DNA from: Streptomyces sp. NBC_00376
GTDB taxonomy: Bacteria; Actinomycetota; Actinomycetes; Streptomycetales; Streptomycetaceae
Assembly (NCBI RefSeq): GCF_036077095.1
Contig: NZ_CP107960.1
Location: 1 to 64,000, forward strand
Direction of reading: 5' to 3'
DNA length: 64,000 nt
Below, piece after piece: positions 8,417 to 17,579 of this stretch. A program made the translations under genes and the position numbers. The notes under the pieces were generated by a model. It had not been told where the DNA came from, did not search any database, and was given only the letters and a program-made list of their open reading frames with translations. Position 1 is the first letter of the stretch. Each line of letters begins with the position of its first letter.

Positions 8417-8941
8417 GCCCTAATGATCACGCTCAGCGCACGCGAGGCCGAGAGCCACGCCGAGGCAGGCGTTGCCCGCCGTGCTCTGTCTCACCACTGA
8501 TCGTCGTCTTCGTCCGGAGCAGCGGGTCGCGCAGCGGGCGCAAATCCGACTGTGTCGGAGGTGTGTCGCGAACACCCAGAGACAATGAGAGAGGGCGGGA
8601 GTCAGCGAGACTGACTCCCCCCTCTTCTGTCGGCGTCCGCCCTGGCCAGCGCTTGACCTTGGGCCATCGGACTCGCCGGTATCGGTGCCGCTGTTACGCT
8701 GAAATGGCAATCCAAAAGAGCACCACTTACGTAACCAAAATGCAGCCGCAACCATGGATACGTCCCCAGTCAGGCGCCGATCGTCTTAGCCGCGATGATC
8801 AATTCTTTCCATGGAGACCCGACGAGTGCGGTGCACCCCTCACACTTCGCAGGGGTGGGTAGCGGCCGGATCATCCCTCGTTGCGCGCCGGAGTGGTGCC
8901 GGCTTGAGGGTCTGCAGCTCCCACTCCCTGTGGAGGTCGGG
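8417..8941. other. Intergenic region upstream of the ferredoxin-P450 operon
   Basis: No gene is supported here. The notable object is a hairpin at 8591-8624: GGGAGTCAG at 8597-8605 pairs with CTGACTCCC at 8611-8619, and the stem is extended by GAGGG/CCCTC-type pairing. It lies between the divergent acetyltransferase and ferredoxin genes, so it may be an attenuator or an orphan terminator. The promoter of the ferredoxin operon should lie between it and 8930. Confidence 0.5.
8591..8624 (+). terminator. Strong stem-loop before the ferredoxin operon
   Basis: Fourteen pairs with one bulged C enclose a five-base loop (CGAGA). A pyrimidine-rich stretch (CTTCTGTC) follows on the plus strand. It resembles an intrinsic terminator without a clean T-run. 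The gene it would have terminated is not visible. Confidence 0.5.
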
Positions 8942-9169
8942 GTGAAAGTTGTCGTTGATCTTTCCCGATGCGAGGGGTATGCGCAGTGCGCGTTCCTGGC
9001 TCCGGAGGCGTTCCGGATGCACGGTGAGGAAGCGCTCATGTACGACCCCAACCCCGATGACGCCCAGCGCGACCAGGTGCTATGCACTGCGGCGGCCTGC
9101 CCGGTCCAGGCGATCCTGGTCGACCTGCTGGAGGCGCGGCACGCGCCGGCGGAGGCGTCGCCGTCATGA
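8942..9169 (+). CDS. 3Fe-4S ferredoxin for P450
   Basis: A 75-residue ferredoxin of the kind that feeds bacterial P450s. Cluster ligands are the two cysteines of CEGYAQC and the cysteine of CPVQAI; the position that holds a fourth cysteine in 4Fe-4S proteins is tyrosine or glycine here, which fits a 3Fe-4S cluster. GGAGG precedes the GTG start by five bases. The stop overlaps the start of the reductase-P450 ORF by four bases (ATGA), so the two are translationally coupled. It should shuttle electrons from the reductase domain to the P450 domain encoded downstream. Confidence 0.9.
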   Translation: MKVVVDLSRCEGYAQCAFLAPEAFRMHGEEALMYDPNPDDAQRDQVLCTAAACPVQAILVDLLEARHAPAEASPS

Positions 9170-11790
9170 CCAGTGCCGACAACCTGCGTGCGTTCAAGCG
9201 CGATGGCCGCATCGTGGTCGTCGGGGCTTCGCTGGCGGGGCTGCGGGCCGCGGAGGCTCTGCGAGACGAAGGTTTCACCGGATCGTTGACCATGATCGGT
9301 GACGAATTGGGCGAGCCCTACGACCGGCCTCCCCTGTCCAAGCAAGTACTGACCGGGTGGGTGCCGGCCGGGGGCACCACTTTGCCCCGCTTTCGTGGCA
9401 TCGATGCGGAATGGCTGCTGGGCGTGCCCGCCAGCGGGCTGGACCTCGCGACGAACCACGTGCGTCTCGCTGACGGACGCGAGGTTCCCTTCGACCGGGT
9501 GCTGATCTCTACCGGGGTACGGGCCCGGCCGTGGTTCGTCGAGTCCGAGGCGGCCCTGGACGGGGTGTTCGTCGTACGTACACACGAGCAGGCCGAGAGC
9601 CTGCAGCGAGCCCTCGCCGCCGGTCCCTCCCGTGTGCTGGTCATAGGTGCGGGATTCACCGGCTCCGAGATCGCCTCCGTCTGCCGCGAGCGGGACATTC
9701 CGGTGACCGTCGCCGAACTCGCGCCGGCCCCGCTGGCCGGGGCGCTCGGCACCATGATCGGCGAGGTTGCGGCCGACATGCAGCGCGCTCACGGTGTCGA
9801 CCTGCGGTGCGGTGTCAAGGTCGCCCGGCTGGAGGGTGACGCGCAAGGACGGTTTCGCCGTGCTCACTTCGACGACGGCAGTACGGTCGACGCCGATGTG
9901 GCGGTGGTGGCACTCGGGAGCATCCGCAACACCGAGTGGCTGCGGAAGTCGGGACTGGCGGCGGGCGAGTGGGGACTTACCTGTGACACGGGCTGCCGCG
10001 CCCTCGACATCAATGGCCGCGTCACAGACGACGTCTTCGCCGCGGGAGACGTGGCACGTTGCCCGAACCCCATCTACGAATACCGGCTCATCTCACTGGA
10101 GCACTGGGCCAACGCCGTGAAGCAGGCAGAGGTCGCGGCACACAACATGGTCAGTGCCCAGGCGGACCGCTGGTCCAACCTGTCCATCCCGCTGTTCTGG
10201 TCGTTCCAGTTCGGCGTCAACATCAAGTCCGTCGGCGTACCGGCCTTCGCCGACGAGGTGGTCGTCACCCAGGGATCGCTGGACGACCACCGTTTCGTCA
10301 CCGCATATGGCTATCGAGGCCGCGTCACGGCTGCCGCGAGCTTCAACAACGGTAAGTGGCTGGGCCACTACCGACGGTTGATCGAGATGGCCGCACCCTT
10401 TCCGCCCCCCTGCCCCACGCCGGACCAACCGGCAGACATGAAACCGGTGCCCGTCGACTTCCCCGGCCCCGCCCTGCTCGCGCAAAGCGCCGCGGTGGTC
10501 GTCACAGGGCATGACCGGGGTGAGCGCCGCGTCACAGCCGTGCACCAACATCGGCAGGAAGAAGGCCAGACGACCACGACCGGGACGCCCGGCACGCTGC
10601 AACGGATCTTCGACTACTCCACCCGAGCCGACCCTTACCCGCTGTATGCCGAGTTGCGCAAGACGCCGGTGGCTCGGCAAGAGGACGGCAGCTACGCCAT
10701 CAGCACCTATCGCGAGATCACGGACGTACTCAATGACCCGCATCTGAGTTCCGACGTGCGCAATCTGTCGCGTCCGATGCCCCCAGCCGAGGGAGGGGCC
10801 ACGTCGTCGTTCATCCACATGGACTCGCCCGAGCACGATCGCCTGCGGCGTATGGCGATGCGTCACTTCGGTCCCCCGCACACCCCTGGGCTGGTGACCG
10901 GGCTTGAAGGCTTCCTGACCACCACCGTCGGCAGCCTGATCGACGATTTGGTGGGCAAGGAGCAGATCGACGTCGTCGACGATTTCGCCTTGCCGTTCCC
11001 CGTAACCGTGATCTGTCACTTGCTCGGAGTGCCACGCGAGGACGAGCCGAGGTTTCACCTCTGGGTGAACGACATCATGAACTCGATCGACTACGACCCC
11101 AAGACCGACCCGAAGGAGAAACTGGACAAGGGCGTACAGGCCCGCAAGGACTTGCGCCAGTGCCTCGGCGAGCTGGTGGAACAGCGCCACGGCCGCCCGG
11201 GAGACGACCTGCTGTCACGACTCGCCAACGACGACGGGCCCGACGGTCGGATGGGCGACGCCGAAATCGTCGCCACCGCCAGACTGCTCCTCATCGCCGG
11301 CCATGAGACCATCGTCAACCTCATCACCAACGGCATGCTGACACTGCTGCGCCACCCGCAGGTGCTGCAACGACTGCGCGACGGACCGGACCTCGTCGTG
11401 CCGCTGGTCGAGGAACTGCTCCGCTACGAGCCCCCCGTGCACATCATTCCCTGGCGGGTGGCGTACAGCGACGTCACCGTCGCCGACACCGTCATCCCCC
11501 GGGGCTCGCAGATCATGCTCATGCTGGCCTCAGGCAGCCGCGATCCGAAGCGCTTCCACGATCCGGACCGCTTCGACCCGGATCGGCATGACAACCAGCA
11601 CCTGGGGTTCGGCAGCGGCATCCACCTGTGTTTCGCCGGCCCGCTGGCCCGGCGGGAAACCCAGATCGCGCTGACCGAGCTGGTACGCCGGCTCGACCGC
11701 CCCAGGCTGGTCGCCGACCCGCCGCCGTACCGGCCCAGCCCCGTTCTTCGGGGTCCGATCCATCTGGACATCGAGCAGGGTGACGGTTGA
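9166..11790 (+). CDS. Ferredoxin reductase-cytochrome P450 fusion protein
   Basis: One 874-residue ORF. Residues 1 to about 440 are a FAD/NAD(P)H ferredoxin reductase: first dinucleotide fold VVVGASLAGLR at 17-27, YDRPPLSK from 52, second fold VIGAGFTGSE near 159-168, and FAD motif TDDVFAAGDVA from 287. Residues about 470-874 are a P450: AGHET near 711, EELLR from 749, haem loop FGSGIHLCFAGPLAR with Cys822. The loop reads C-F-A rather than the usual C-x-G. Together with the overlapping ferredoxin gene the whole electron chain is encoded in two ORFs. At 10555-10569 the linker contains a Shine-Dalgarno-like GGAAGAAGG followed by CC-AG-ACGACC, exactly what a former CC-ATG-ACGACC start would look like minus one T. 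The fusion may therefore be a recent indel or an assembly error. Confidence 0.85.
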   Translation: MTSADNLRAFKRDGRIVVVGASLAGLRAAEALRDEGFTGSLTMIGDELGEPYDRPPLSKQVLTGWVPAGGTTLPRFRGIDAEWLLGVPASGLDLATNHVRLADGREVPFDRVLISTGVRARPWFVESEAALDGVFVVRTHEQAESLQRALAAGPSRVLVIGAGFTGSEIASVCRERDIPVTVAELAPAPLAGALGTMIGEVAADMQRAHGVDLRCGVKVARLEGDAQGRFRRAHFDDGSTVDADVAVVALGSIRNTEWLRKSGLAAGEWGLTCDTGCRALDINGRVTDDVFAAGDVARCPNPIYEYRLISLEHWANAVKQAEVAAHNMVSAQADRWSNLSIPLFWSFQFGVNIKSVGVPAFADEVVVTQGSLDDHRFVTAYGYRGRVTAAASFNNGKWLGHYRRLIEMAAPFPPPCPTPDQPADMKPVPVDFPGPALLAQSAAVVVTGHDRGERRVTAVHQHRQEEGQTTTTGTPGTLQRIFDYSTRADPYPLYAELRKTPVARQEDGSYAISTYREITDVLNDPHLSSDVRNLSRPMPPAEGGATSSFIHMDSPEHDRLRRMAMRHFGPPHTPGLVTGLEGFLTTTVGSLIDDLVGKEQIDVVDDFALPFPVTVICHLLGVPREDEPRFHLWVNDIMNSIDYDPKTDPKEKLDKGVQARKDLRQCLGELVEQRHGRPGDDLLSRLANDDGPDGRMGDAEIVATARLLLIAGHETIVNLITNGMLTLLRHPQVLQRLRDGPDLVVPLVEELLRYEPPVHIIPWRVAYSDVTVADTVIPRGSQIMLMLASGSRDPKRFHDPDRFDPDRHDNQHLGFGSGIHLCFAGPLARRETQIALTELVRRLDRPRLVADPPPYRPSPVLRGPIHLDIEQGDG

Positions 11791-11805
11791 CGCGGCAGCC
11801 GAAGG

Positions 11806-12252
11806 CAGTTGCAAGGTCGCGCCGCGGACGGCTCGCGTTTGAACTGGTGGAGCCAGGCGAAGGTCCGCTCGACGACCCATCTGGTCTTGCCCAGGCCGGA
11901 TCCGTGGGTTGTGCCCTTGCGGGCGATCTTCGGTGTGATGCCGCGGGCCCGGAGGAGGCGGCGGTACTTGTCGTAGTCGTAGCCGCGGTCGGCGAACAGC
12001 CGGCCCGGCCGGTGCCTCGGCCGCCCGCGGACCCCGCGGATGCGGGGTATCGAGTCCAGCAGTGGCATCAGCTGAATGACGTCGTGCCGGTTTCCGCTGG
12101 TCAGCGAGACGGCCAAGGGAGTGCCGTGCCGATCGGTGATCAGGTGGTGCTTGCTGCCCGGACGCGCGCGGTCGACCGGCGAAGGTCTGGTGTGAGCCCC
12201 CTTTTGAGTGCCCGGACATGAGAGCCGTCGACTGCCGCGTCATTCATGTCCA
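11806..12252 (-). pseudogene. IS5-family transposase remnant
   Basis: Minus-strand coding resembles the middle and end of an IS5-family DDE transposase: VDGSHVRALKRG, then after a frameshift near 12200 TPLAVSLTSGNRHDV, LFADRGYDYDKYRR and TRWVVERTFAWLHQFKR. The N-terminal third is absent. The C-terminus breaks off after FKR, directly against the stop of the P450 fusion gene, so the scar abuts that operon's end. No inverted repeats were found. Bases 12253-12431 hold nothing recognisable. Confidence 0.7.
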
Positions 12253-12431
12253 GCGCAGCGAAGGTGCAGATCCGGTCCGCAAGGGCCGCCCGTGGTCTCT
12301 GGCGCTGGGTGTGCCGGGCGGGGTGGACCGGAACGGATGCTGAGCCGCCCCGGGTTCTTCGTGCGACCTGCGTCTTTGTGCCCAATCGCCGCTACACCAC
12401 ATGGCGGGACACGACCGTGGGCTTGAGGGCC

Positions 12432-12958
12432 TCAATGGGCCCGCGCCGGGGGGAGACAGCCTGTCTCCGGGAAGTGGCCGTTGACGTCCGACCAGACGCG
12501 CTCTGCGGTGACGGCACCGGTGACGCAGGCGGTTCTGCCGATCCCGATTCCGTACATGCTGCCCTGAGCGGGGCTTTCGTCTTCTGAGGTGGGCCGCTCC
12601 GTCACCTCTAGATGGGCAGGAGCGGCCAGTGGTGCAAGGGCCACCCGCACCTGGGCGGGCCGGGTCCGATGCTGACGCCGCAGGTCCTCAAGGGCCTGCG
12701 TGATGTGCCTGACCTTCTCCCGGGCTTGTTTCTCGTCCGCTGGGGCCGGACGGTCCGGGCGTCGGGCCCGGCTGTTGTCGCCGTAGAAGGGCGGCGCGTC
12801 CGGGCTGGCCGTGCCGCTGCTCAGGGTTTCGTGTTCGGAGATGTCGGACGACGTGGTGCCGTTGAGATTGGAGAAGAGATCGTCCACGTCCTTCCCGCAG
12901 CTCGTCAGAGCGAGGACGCAGAGCACCGCGACTGCGGCCGTGCTGGTACGACGGTCAT
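12432..12958 (-). pseudogene. Small lipoprotein gene with a start-proximal frameshift
   Basis: The protein has a signal peptide of lipoprotein type, with hydrophobic TAAVAVLCVLALTSCG and lipobox LTSC. A Ser/Thr-rich linker and a charged helix (EKQAREKVRHITQALEDLR) follow, and it ends with a domain containing MYGIGIGRTACVTGAV and a second cysteine. A good ATG with AAGGGA upstream lies at 12958 but is one base out of frame with the rest, so a base seems lost within the first dozen codons. The only in-frame alternative is a TTG at 13010. It would be an outer-surface lipoprotein of unknown role. Confidence 0.55.
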
Positions 12959-13137
12959 GGTCCCAGTGTCCCTTCGCGGGCGCGGCGGGGGCGTGAGTAC
13001 ACGTGCTCAAGGTGGTTGAACCGAACCTGGTTTTTGAAGGAGTTTTTGAAGGCTCTGAGGGGTCGTCGGGCGGCCTGCCTGGTGGCCTTCAGGAAACGAA
13101 GTCTGGCGGAAGTTGTCGGTGCTCTCGCCCGAACGCC

Positions 13138-13745
13138 TCAGTGTCGGAGGCGGTTGAGCACCCCGATGAGAGTGGCAAGGTCGGCGGCACCGGCCGGGTC
13201 ATCCGCGTAGCGGGTGGTCTGGAGTGGGCCGACCTCAGGAAGGACGATGTCCTCCCGGGCCAGAACATAGACCAAGGCCAACAGCGCGGCGCGGGCGTTG
13301 CCATCGGTGAAGGGGTGGAAAACGCCACGTCGAGGTATGCGCGGGCCGCGCGTGCCGCCAGCGGGATGTCCGGGTCGGTCGTCTCGCGCAGGCAGGAATC
13401 GAAATTGGCCTGGGTATGCGGGGTCAGGCCGTAGCGCTCGCGGCCGGCCTTCGCATAGGCGTCGCTCACGCGGAACGGTGCCCCTGTTGCAGCGAGGACT
13501 TCCCGCTGCCAACCGGCAAGCAGAGCGAAGTCCAGTGGGGTGTGGCGTGCGGCATCTTCTCGGGCCAGGGTGTGTGCGGCGAGCAGACGCTCGGCGCGAA
13601 TCGGGTCGCGCCAGCGCACCGGCCCCTCGCACCAGGACCGGAACCCATCGCGGTCGGGCGGGACCCGCTGTAGGGCCGGTGCGTGTTGCCAGTCGGCCTC
13701 ACGGCGCACGCCCAGCCAGACCGAAAGGCTGTCAGTAGCGGTCAT
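13138..13745 (-). pseudogene. Fic-family protein, one-base frameshift at the Fic motif
   Basis: About 202 residues when repaired. Frame one runs to AARAYLDVAF and frame two resumes with HPFTDGNARAALLALVYVLARED, the Fic motif HPFxxGN[A/G]R that transfers AMP or phosphate-type groups to target hydroxyls. The break falls in a TTTT run just before the motif, and adding one T restores AFFHPF. The second Gly of the canonical GNGR is Ala. The ATG at 13745 has GGAGG six bases upstream and overlaps the 3' end of the next gene, so the two are translationally coupled and probably act as a pair. Homopolymer position makes a sequencing indel a serious alternative to true decay. Confidence 0.75.
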
Positions 13746-14454
13746 GGAAATCCTCCAGAGCCGCCCTCTCACGGTGGTCCTGGTACGGGGCGTGGCCGGT
13801 GAGGCCAGCGGCCAGGTCCTCGCCGACGGATTCGATCAGCGTCCGTTCCGGGGTGACCCAGCTCTTGAACCGGCCGCCGATCGCGCTCTTCACCGCTCGC
13901 GCGGCGTCGGCTCGGTTCATGCCGGTGCTGGTGAGGAACCAGCCCAGGACAATCGAGGCCTGGCCGTGCCAGCCGCCCTCCGCGCCCGAGTCCAGCGTGT
14001 GGGTCACGAGCCGAACGCAGGCCCGTTCCAGGTGCCAACTACGGTCCTCGGGTGCGGCGTCCGGCGGCGGCGCCAATTCGGCGAAGCGCTGGGCCGTTCG
14101 CTCCAACCACTCCCGCCACTCCAACAGCGCGGATACGACACGTTCTGCGGTCTCGTCGGGGGTCGTCACCGAGCTTGGCCCGCTGACCCAGTTACCGATG
14201 GGCCCGCCGTAGCGGTAGCACCAGCTCCATCCCCAGGCCCAGGTGCCGTATCGCTCCCGGATGATCGCGTCTACCTGACTTTCACACCAGCGTTCGCCCT
14301 GCCACCAACCGGCCATACCGGAGAGCACGGGTGGCACCCACTCGCGGACCAGCGAGCGGAGGAGGGCTTCCTCGTCCTCGTCCCAGACGAACGAGTGGCA
14401 GGCAGGGTCGAACTCATCCCAGTTCCGAATGCCCTCGTAGGTGATGGGGGGCAC
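13732..14454 (-). CDS. Unknown partner of the Fic-family gene
   Basis: A 240-residue, Trp- and acidic-rich soluble protein with no domain I recognise; it includes SFVWDEDEEALLRSLVREW and YGTWAWGWSWCYRYGG. Its last 14 bases overlap the Fic gene start, a strong sign of a functional pair (for example a regulator, antitoxin or substrate of the Fic protein). The start is unsure. The GTG at 14454 has no clear ribosome binding site, and coding-like sequence (EEWPALTYNRDTLPFPENR) continues upstream in frame to about 14530 without a start codon, so the true N-terminus may be frameshifted. Bases 14531-14639 are otherwise empty. Confidence 0.55.
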   Translation of the reverse strand: MPPITYEGIRNWDEFDPACHSFVWDEDEEALLRSLVREWVPPVLSGMAGWWQGERWCESQVDAIIRERYGTWAWGWSWCYRYGGPIGNWVSGPSSVTTPDETAERVVSALLEWREWLERTAQRFAELAPPPDAAPEDRSWHLERACVRLVTHTLDSGAEGGWHGQASIVLGWFLTSTGMNRADAARAVKSAIGGRFKSWVTPERTLIESVGEDLAAGLTGHAPYQDHRERAALEDFHDRY

Positions 14455-14639
14455 ACGGTTCTCGGGGAAGGGCAGGGTGTCACGGTTGTACGTCAGCGCT
14501 GGCCACTCTTCCTGTCCGATGTGATCGACCCATCAGTCTCGGCTCAATGCCCCCGGGACCGCGAACGGTTTTTCGGACCGCACCCGGTGCGGCCATCCGT
14601 GCAGAACCTATAGCCCGCTCTCATCGTCACCGACCGATG

Positions 14640-15499
14640 GTTCGCGCAGCGGCCGGCGCCCAGCCTCGGCCGGGCGGAAGAACGCGTACCGGCCGAGGAT
14701 GATGCGGTCGAACTGGAGCGGCGAGAGGCGGGTGAGGAGGTGCTCGCGATGGTGCGGTCGGAGCAGGATGCGGCCTGGGCGGACGGCTTGGCCGTCGCCA
14801 GGGGGGTACGCCGCGGTGCACGGGCACTTCCTTCCTCCGACGACCGCGGTGTGGGAGGGGCATCCGATCGGTGTGTGGGCGACGTAAGGGCAGCGGCGCG
14901 TAGGGCGCGGAAGAACGAGGAGCTGCGTGCGGTCGGCCGTCCCGTCTCTTTGGCGGCCGGGGCGATGACCGAGGTGCGGCAGGAAGAGCTGGATGCGGTC
15001 GATCCGGGGTGGTGCCCGGTGTGGGGCGCCGAGTGCAACGCTGCTACCGACTGGTCCAGAATCACGTTCAGGCCGGCGGCATGCTCCCGGTGGCTGCGGG
15101 CGACGTCGTCGTGCAGGGCGAGGACCTCGGCCGGTGGGTCACGGCGCAGCGGTTGGGGTGGGAGCAGCTCCTGCCCGTACAGCCGTGGCTGTTGGAGAAC
15201 ACCCTCAAGGTCACACCGGCCGGGGAAGAGGAGCGGCCGGTGAAGCGGACGCAGGACACCATGTGGACCCTCAACCTGGCGGCGGCGAGGCAGTTCCACA
15301 CCTGCGAAGGACACCTGAGAGTCTCCCGCAAGCACGGCGAGCACCTGGAGACCCAAGACGCCCTGTCAGGCCGTCAGGGCGGCGCTGACGGGGCGTGGTG
15401 GCCAAGCTCGGGACGTGGCTCGACAACGCCCTCAAACGCGCTGGGAAGCTCCCCGAGCAACGCCGGACAGAGCTCGATGAGCTCGGCATGCGCTGGTAG
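14640..15499 (+). pseudogene. Frameshifted 3' half of a terminal-helicase gene
   Basis: Three reading frames together encode the C-terminal helicase-associated repeats of a TtrA-type helicase. They run from AAWADGLAVARG and AAVHGHFLPPTTAVW through DPGWCPVW, GEDLGRWVTAQR and RPVKRTQDTMW to the family ending LDELGMRW at 15499. Each block aligns with residues about 650-880 of the intact gene at 487-3129, in the same orientation. At least two frameshifts and the missing motor domain make it a relic. Bases 15500-15689 carry no gene. Confidence 0.8.
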
Positions 15500-15689
15500 G
15501 CGACCAGGACGCAGGACCCGAGAGGGGGCCGGGATTCGATGGGGATCCGGGTCCATCTCTGGCCCAGCCGGAGACTAGCCGCCAGAGTAAGTCCACAGGC
15601 GTAACCCAGCCACCGAAGGCACCGCCGCGTATCTCGCTCTCCGCTGGCCTCACCACCGAAACCGACTACCCGAGGGGACCCAACACCTG

Positions 15690-16161
15690 ATGTCCATATG
15701 GCCTTCGATCGTTGCCGTACTCGGTACCCTCGCTGGTGCCCTGACCGCCGGACTCCTCCAACACCGTTCGGCACGCACCGCACGCGCCGAGGAGCGTGCC
15801 GACAGCCACCGCCAGGACCAGCTCGGCGCCGTCACCGACTTCGCGGCCGCCCTGGACGCGCACCGCTCGGCAATGTTCCATCGGGAGCGTCTGACTTTGA
15901 CCGAGGCAGGCACCGAGCACCAGCTGGAGGCCCAGACGAGATCCCACGACACCCGGGCGGCAATCACTGCGCCCCACATCCGTCTTCAGGTCCTGGTCCC
16001 CGAGCTGGCCGGCCCCCGCCCAGCAGGCCGCAGATGCCACGTACGCGCTGCGCAAGGCCATCGACCGGACCGAACTGGACGCCCGGCGGCATGCGGCCAA
16101 GGAAGCATCCGTCGCCTTTATCGCCACGGCCGCCACGCTGCTGAGCCCCAACAACCGCTGA
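15690..16161 (+). pseudogene. KilB-like membrane-anchored coiled-coil protein, frameshifted
   Basis: About 156 residues if repaired. One N-terminal membrane helix (SIWPSIVAVLGTLAGALTAG) is followed by a long charged helix (RTARAEERADSHRQDQ onward). After ELAGP the frame shifts in a run of five C near 16015 and continues as AQQAADATYALRKAIDRTEL to LLSPNNR. Proteins of this layout in Streptomyces are often labelled KilB, after the plasmid spread functions of pIJ101; that name is a resemblance only. GAGGGGACC lies upstream of the ATG. Removing one C restores the gene, so it may be intact in reality. Confidence 0.55.
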
Positions 16162-16545
16162 CTGGGGTCGTGCGAGGCGAGTCCTGCCACATCCACGGTG
16201 CGGAGAGCCCTTCCGGCTCGAGTGAAGCCGGTACTCAAGCCCCTCATCAGCGGTCCGTCGATGCCTCCGGGCCCGGTGACACCACCTCCCGGACCATCAA
16301 CCGCAGCAGGGGGACGTCATGCCGGACCTGAAGGCCGGCAGCCCCATTGCGGAGCCACGAAAACGGTAACGGGGGGCGGAGGTAGTACGCAGGGCGCACG
16401 TCGGTGGCCCGTCCTTGTGCGCCTGACGTACCGGCAGTTCGTGCCGCACGGCGATGCGCGCGGGCGGGGCGCGCTGGAAGGCTCGACCTGACCGACCCGG
16501 ACGCTCTCCGGACCGGCCGTGTTCATCACCGTCAGGAGAAGCACC
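16162..16545. other. Gene-free stretch before the peptidase gene
   Basis: No supported gene. It ends in the promoter and ribosome binding region of the truncated peptidase (AGGAGAAGCACC before the ATG at 16546). Confidence 0.4.
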
Positions 16546-17178
16546 ATGATCACCCCCGGCACCGCCGTACGGCACACCCCGGCAGTAGGACTCGTCCTCG
16601 CCGCCAGCCTCACCACCGGCCTGGCCACCCCACCCGCCGCCACCGCCGCGGCCGCCGACGCGGCCCCCGCGGCCGGGCTCGGCCGCTATTACCAGCAGCG
16701 CCCCCATTGGCACCGCTGCGCCCAGGGTGCGGACGACGAGACGGGCCGTGCCCTCGACACCGCGGGCGCACGCTGCGCGGACGTGACCGTGCCGCTCGAC
16801 TACGGCAAGCCCCACGGCCGGACCATCACCGTCGCCATATCCCGCCTGAAGTGGGCCACCGACACCCGTCACCGGATCGGCTCCCTCCTGATCAACCCCG
16901 GAGGTCCGGGCGGCCCGGGCCTCATCACGGGGCTCGCCGTGCGCCCCGTGATGAAGAAGACCGGTGCCCGCTACGACCTGATCGGCATGGACCCGCGCTT
17001 CACCGGCCGCAGCACCCCCCTGGACTGCGGCCTGCCCTCCGGCCCCGGCCTGCTCTCGGCAGGCCCCGACCGGGCCGGCTTCGACCGCCAGACGGCCCGC
17101 GCCAGAAGCGTCGCGGAGCAGTGCCGGGCCACCAACGGCCCGCTCCTGCCGCACGTCACGACCCGCAACACCGCCGCC
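16546..17178 (+). pseudogene. Truncated secreted tripeptidyl-aminopeptidase-type hydrolase
   Basis: The first roughly 210 residues of a secreted alpha/beta-hydrolase peptidase of the Streptomyces Tap/Slp family. There is an Ala-rich signal peptide, then WHRCAQGADDETG, CADVTVPLDYGKP, the oxyanion-region NPGGPGGPG, and YDLIGMDPRFTGRSTPLDC. The catalytic Ser, Asp and His lie further downstream in this family and are missing. Homology stops after VTTRNTA, and about 90 bases later a truncated IS5 transposase begins on the other strand. The gene has been cut by insertion or deletion and cannot make active enzyme. Confidence 0.8.
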
Positions 17179-17579
17179 TGCCCGCCCGCGACCGCACCTG
17201 CGCCAAGTAGCCCGGCAGCCGCACCACGAGCCCTCGGCCCGGACGTCCCCCGGCGCCCGGGCCGAGCGTCCCGATTCCTTCATGCGGGCGAAGGTGTGCT
17301 CGACTCGGGCGCGGACTTTGCGGTGGGAGGAGTTGTGGGCTTCTTTCCAGGCCGGTAGCTCGGTCTGGCCGGGTTCTCGGCGGTGCGGGATGATCAGACC
17401 GGTGCCGCAGTAGCCACCGTCGGCGATTACGGTGGTCTTGCCGACCGAGCTCTTGGCTCCGGACAGTTCCCATGCCTTGCAGTTATTGCGGTTGCTGGGC
17501 ACAGGCCGGCCGACGGAGACGACAAGGCGTGAGTCGGCATCGATGACGACCTGGTGGTTGGTCGAGTAGCGGTAGTTCT

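Noticed and set aside
16297..17502. 401-codon minus-strand open frame
   Set aside because: Only its first 76 codons match a transposase; the rest is the antisense shadow of the truncated peptidase gene.
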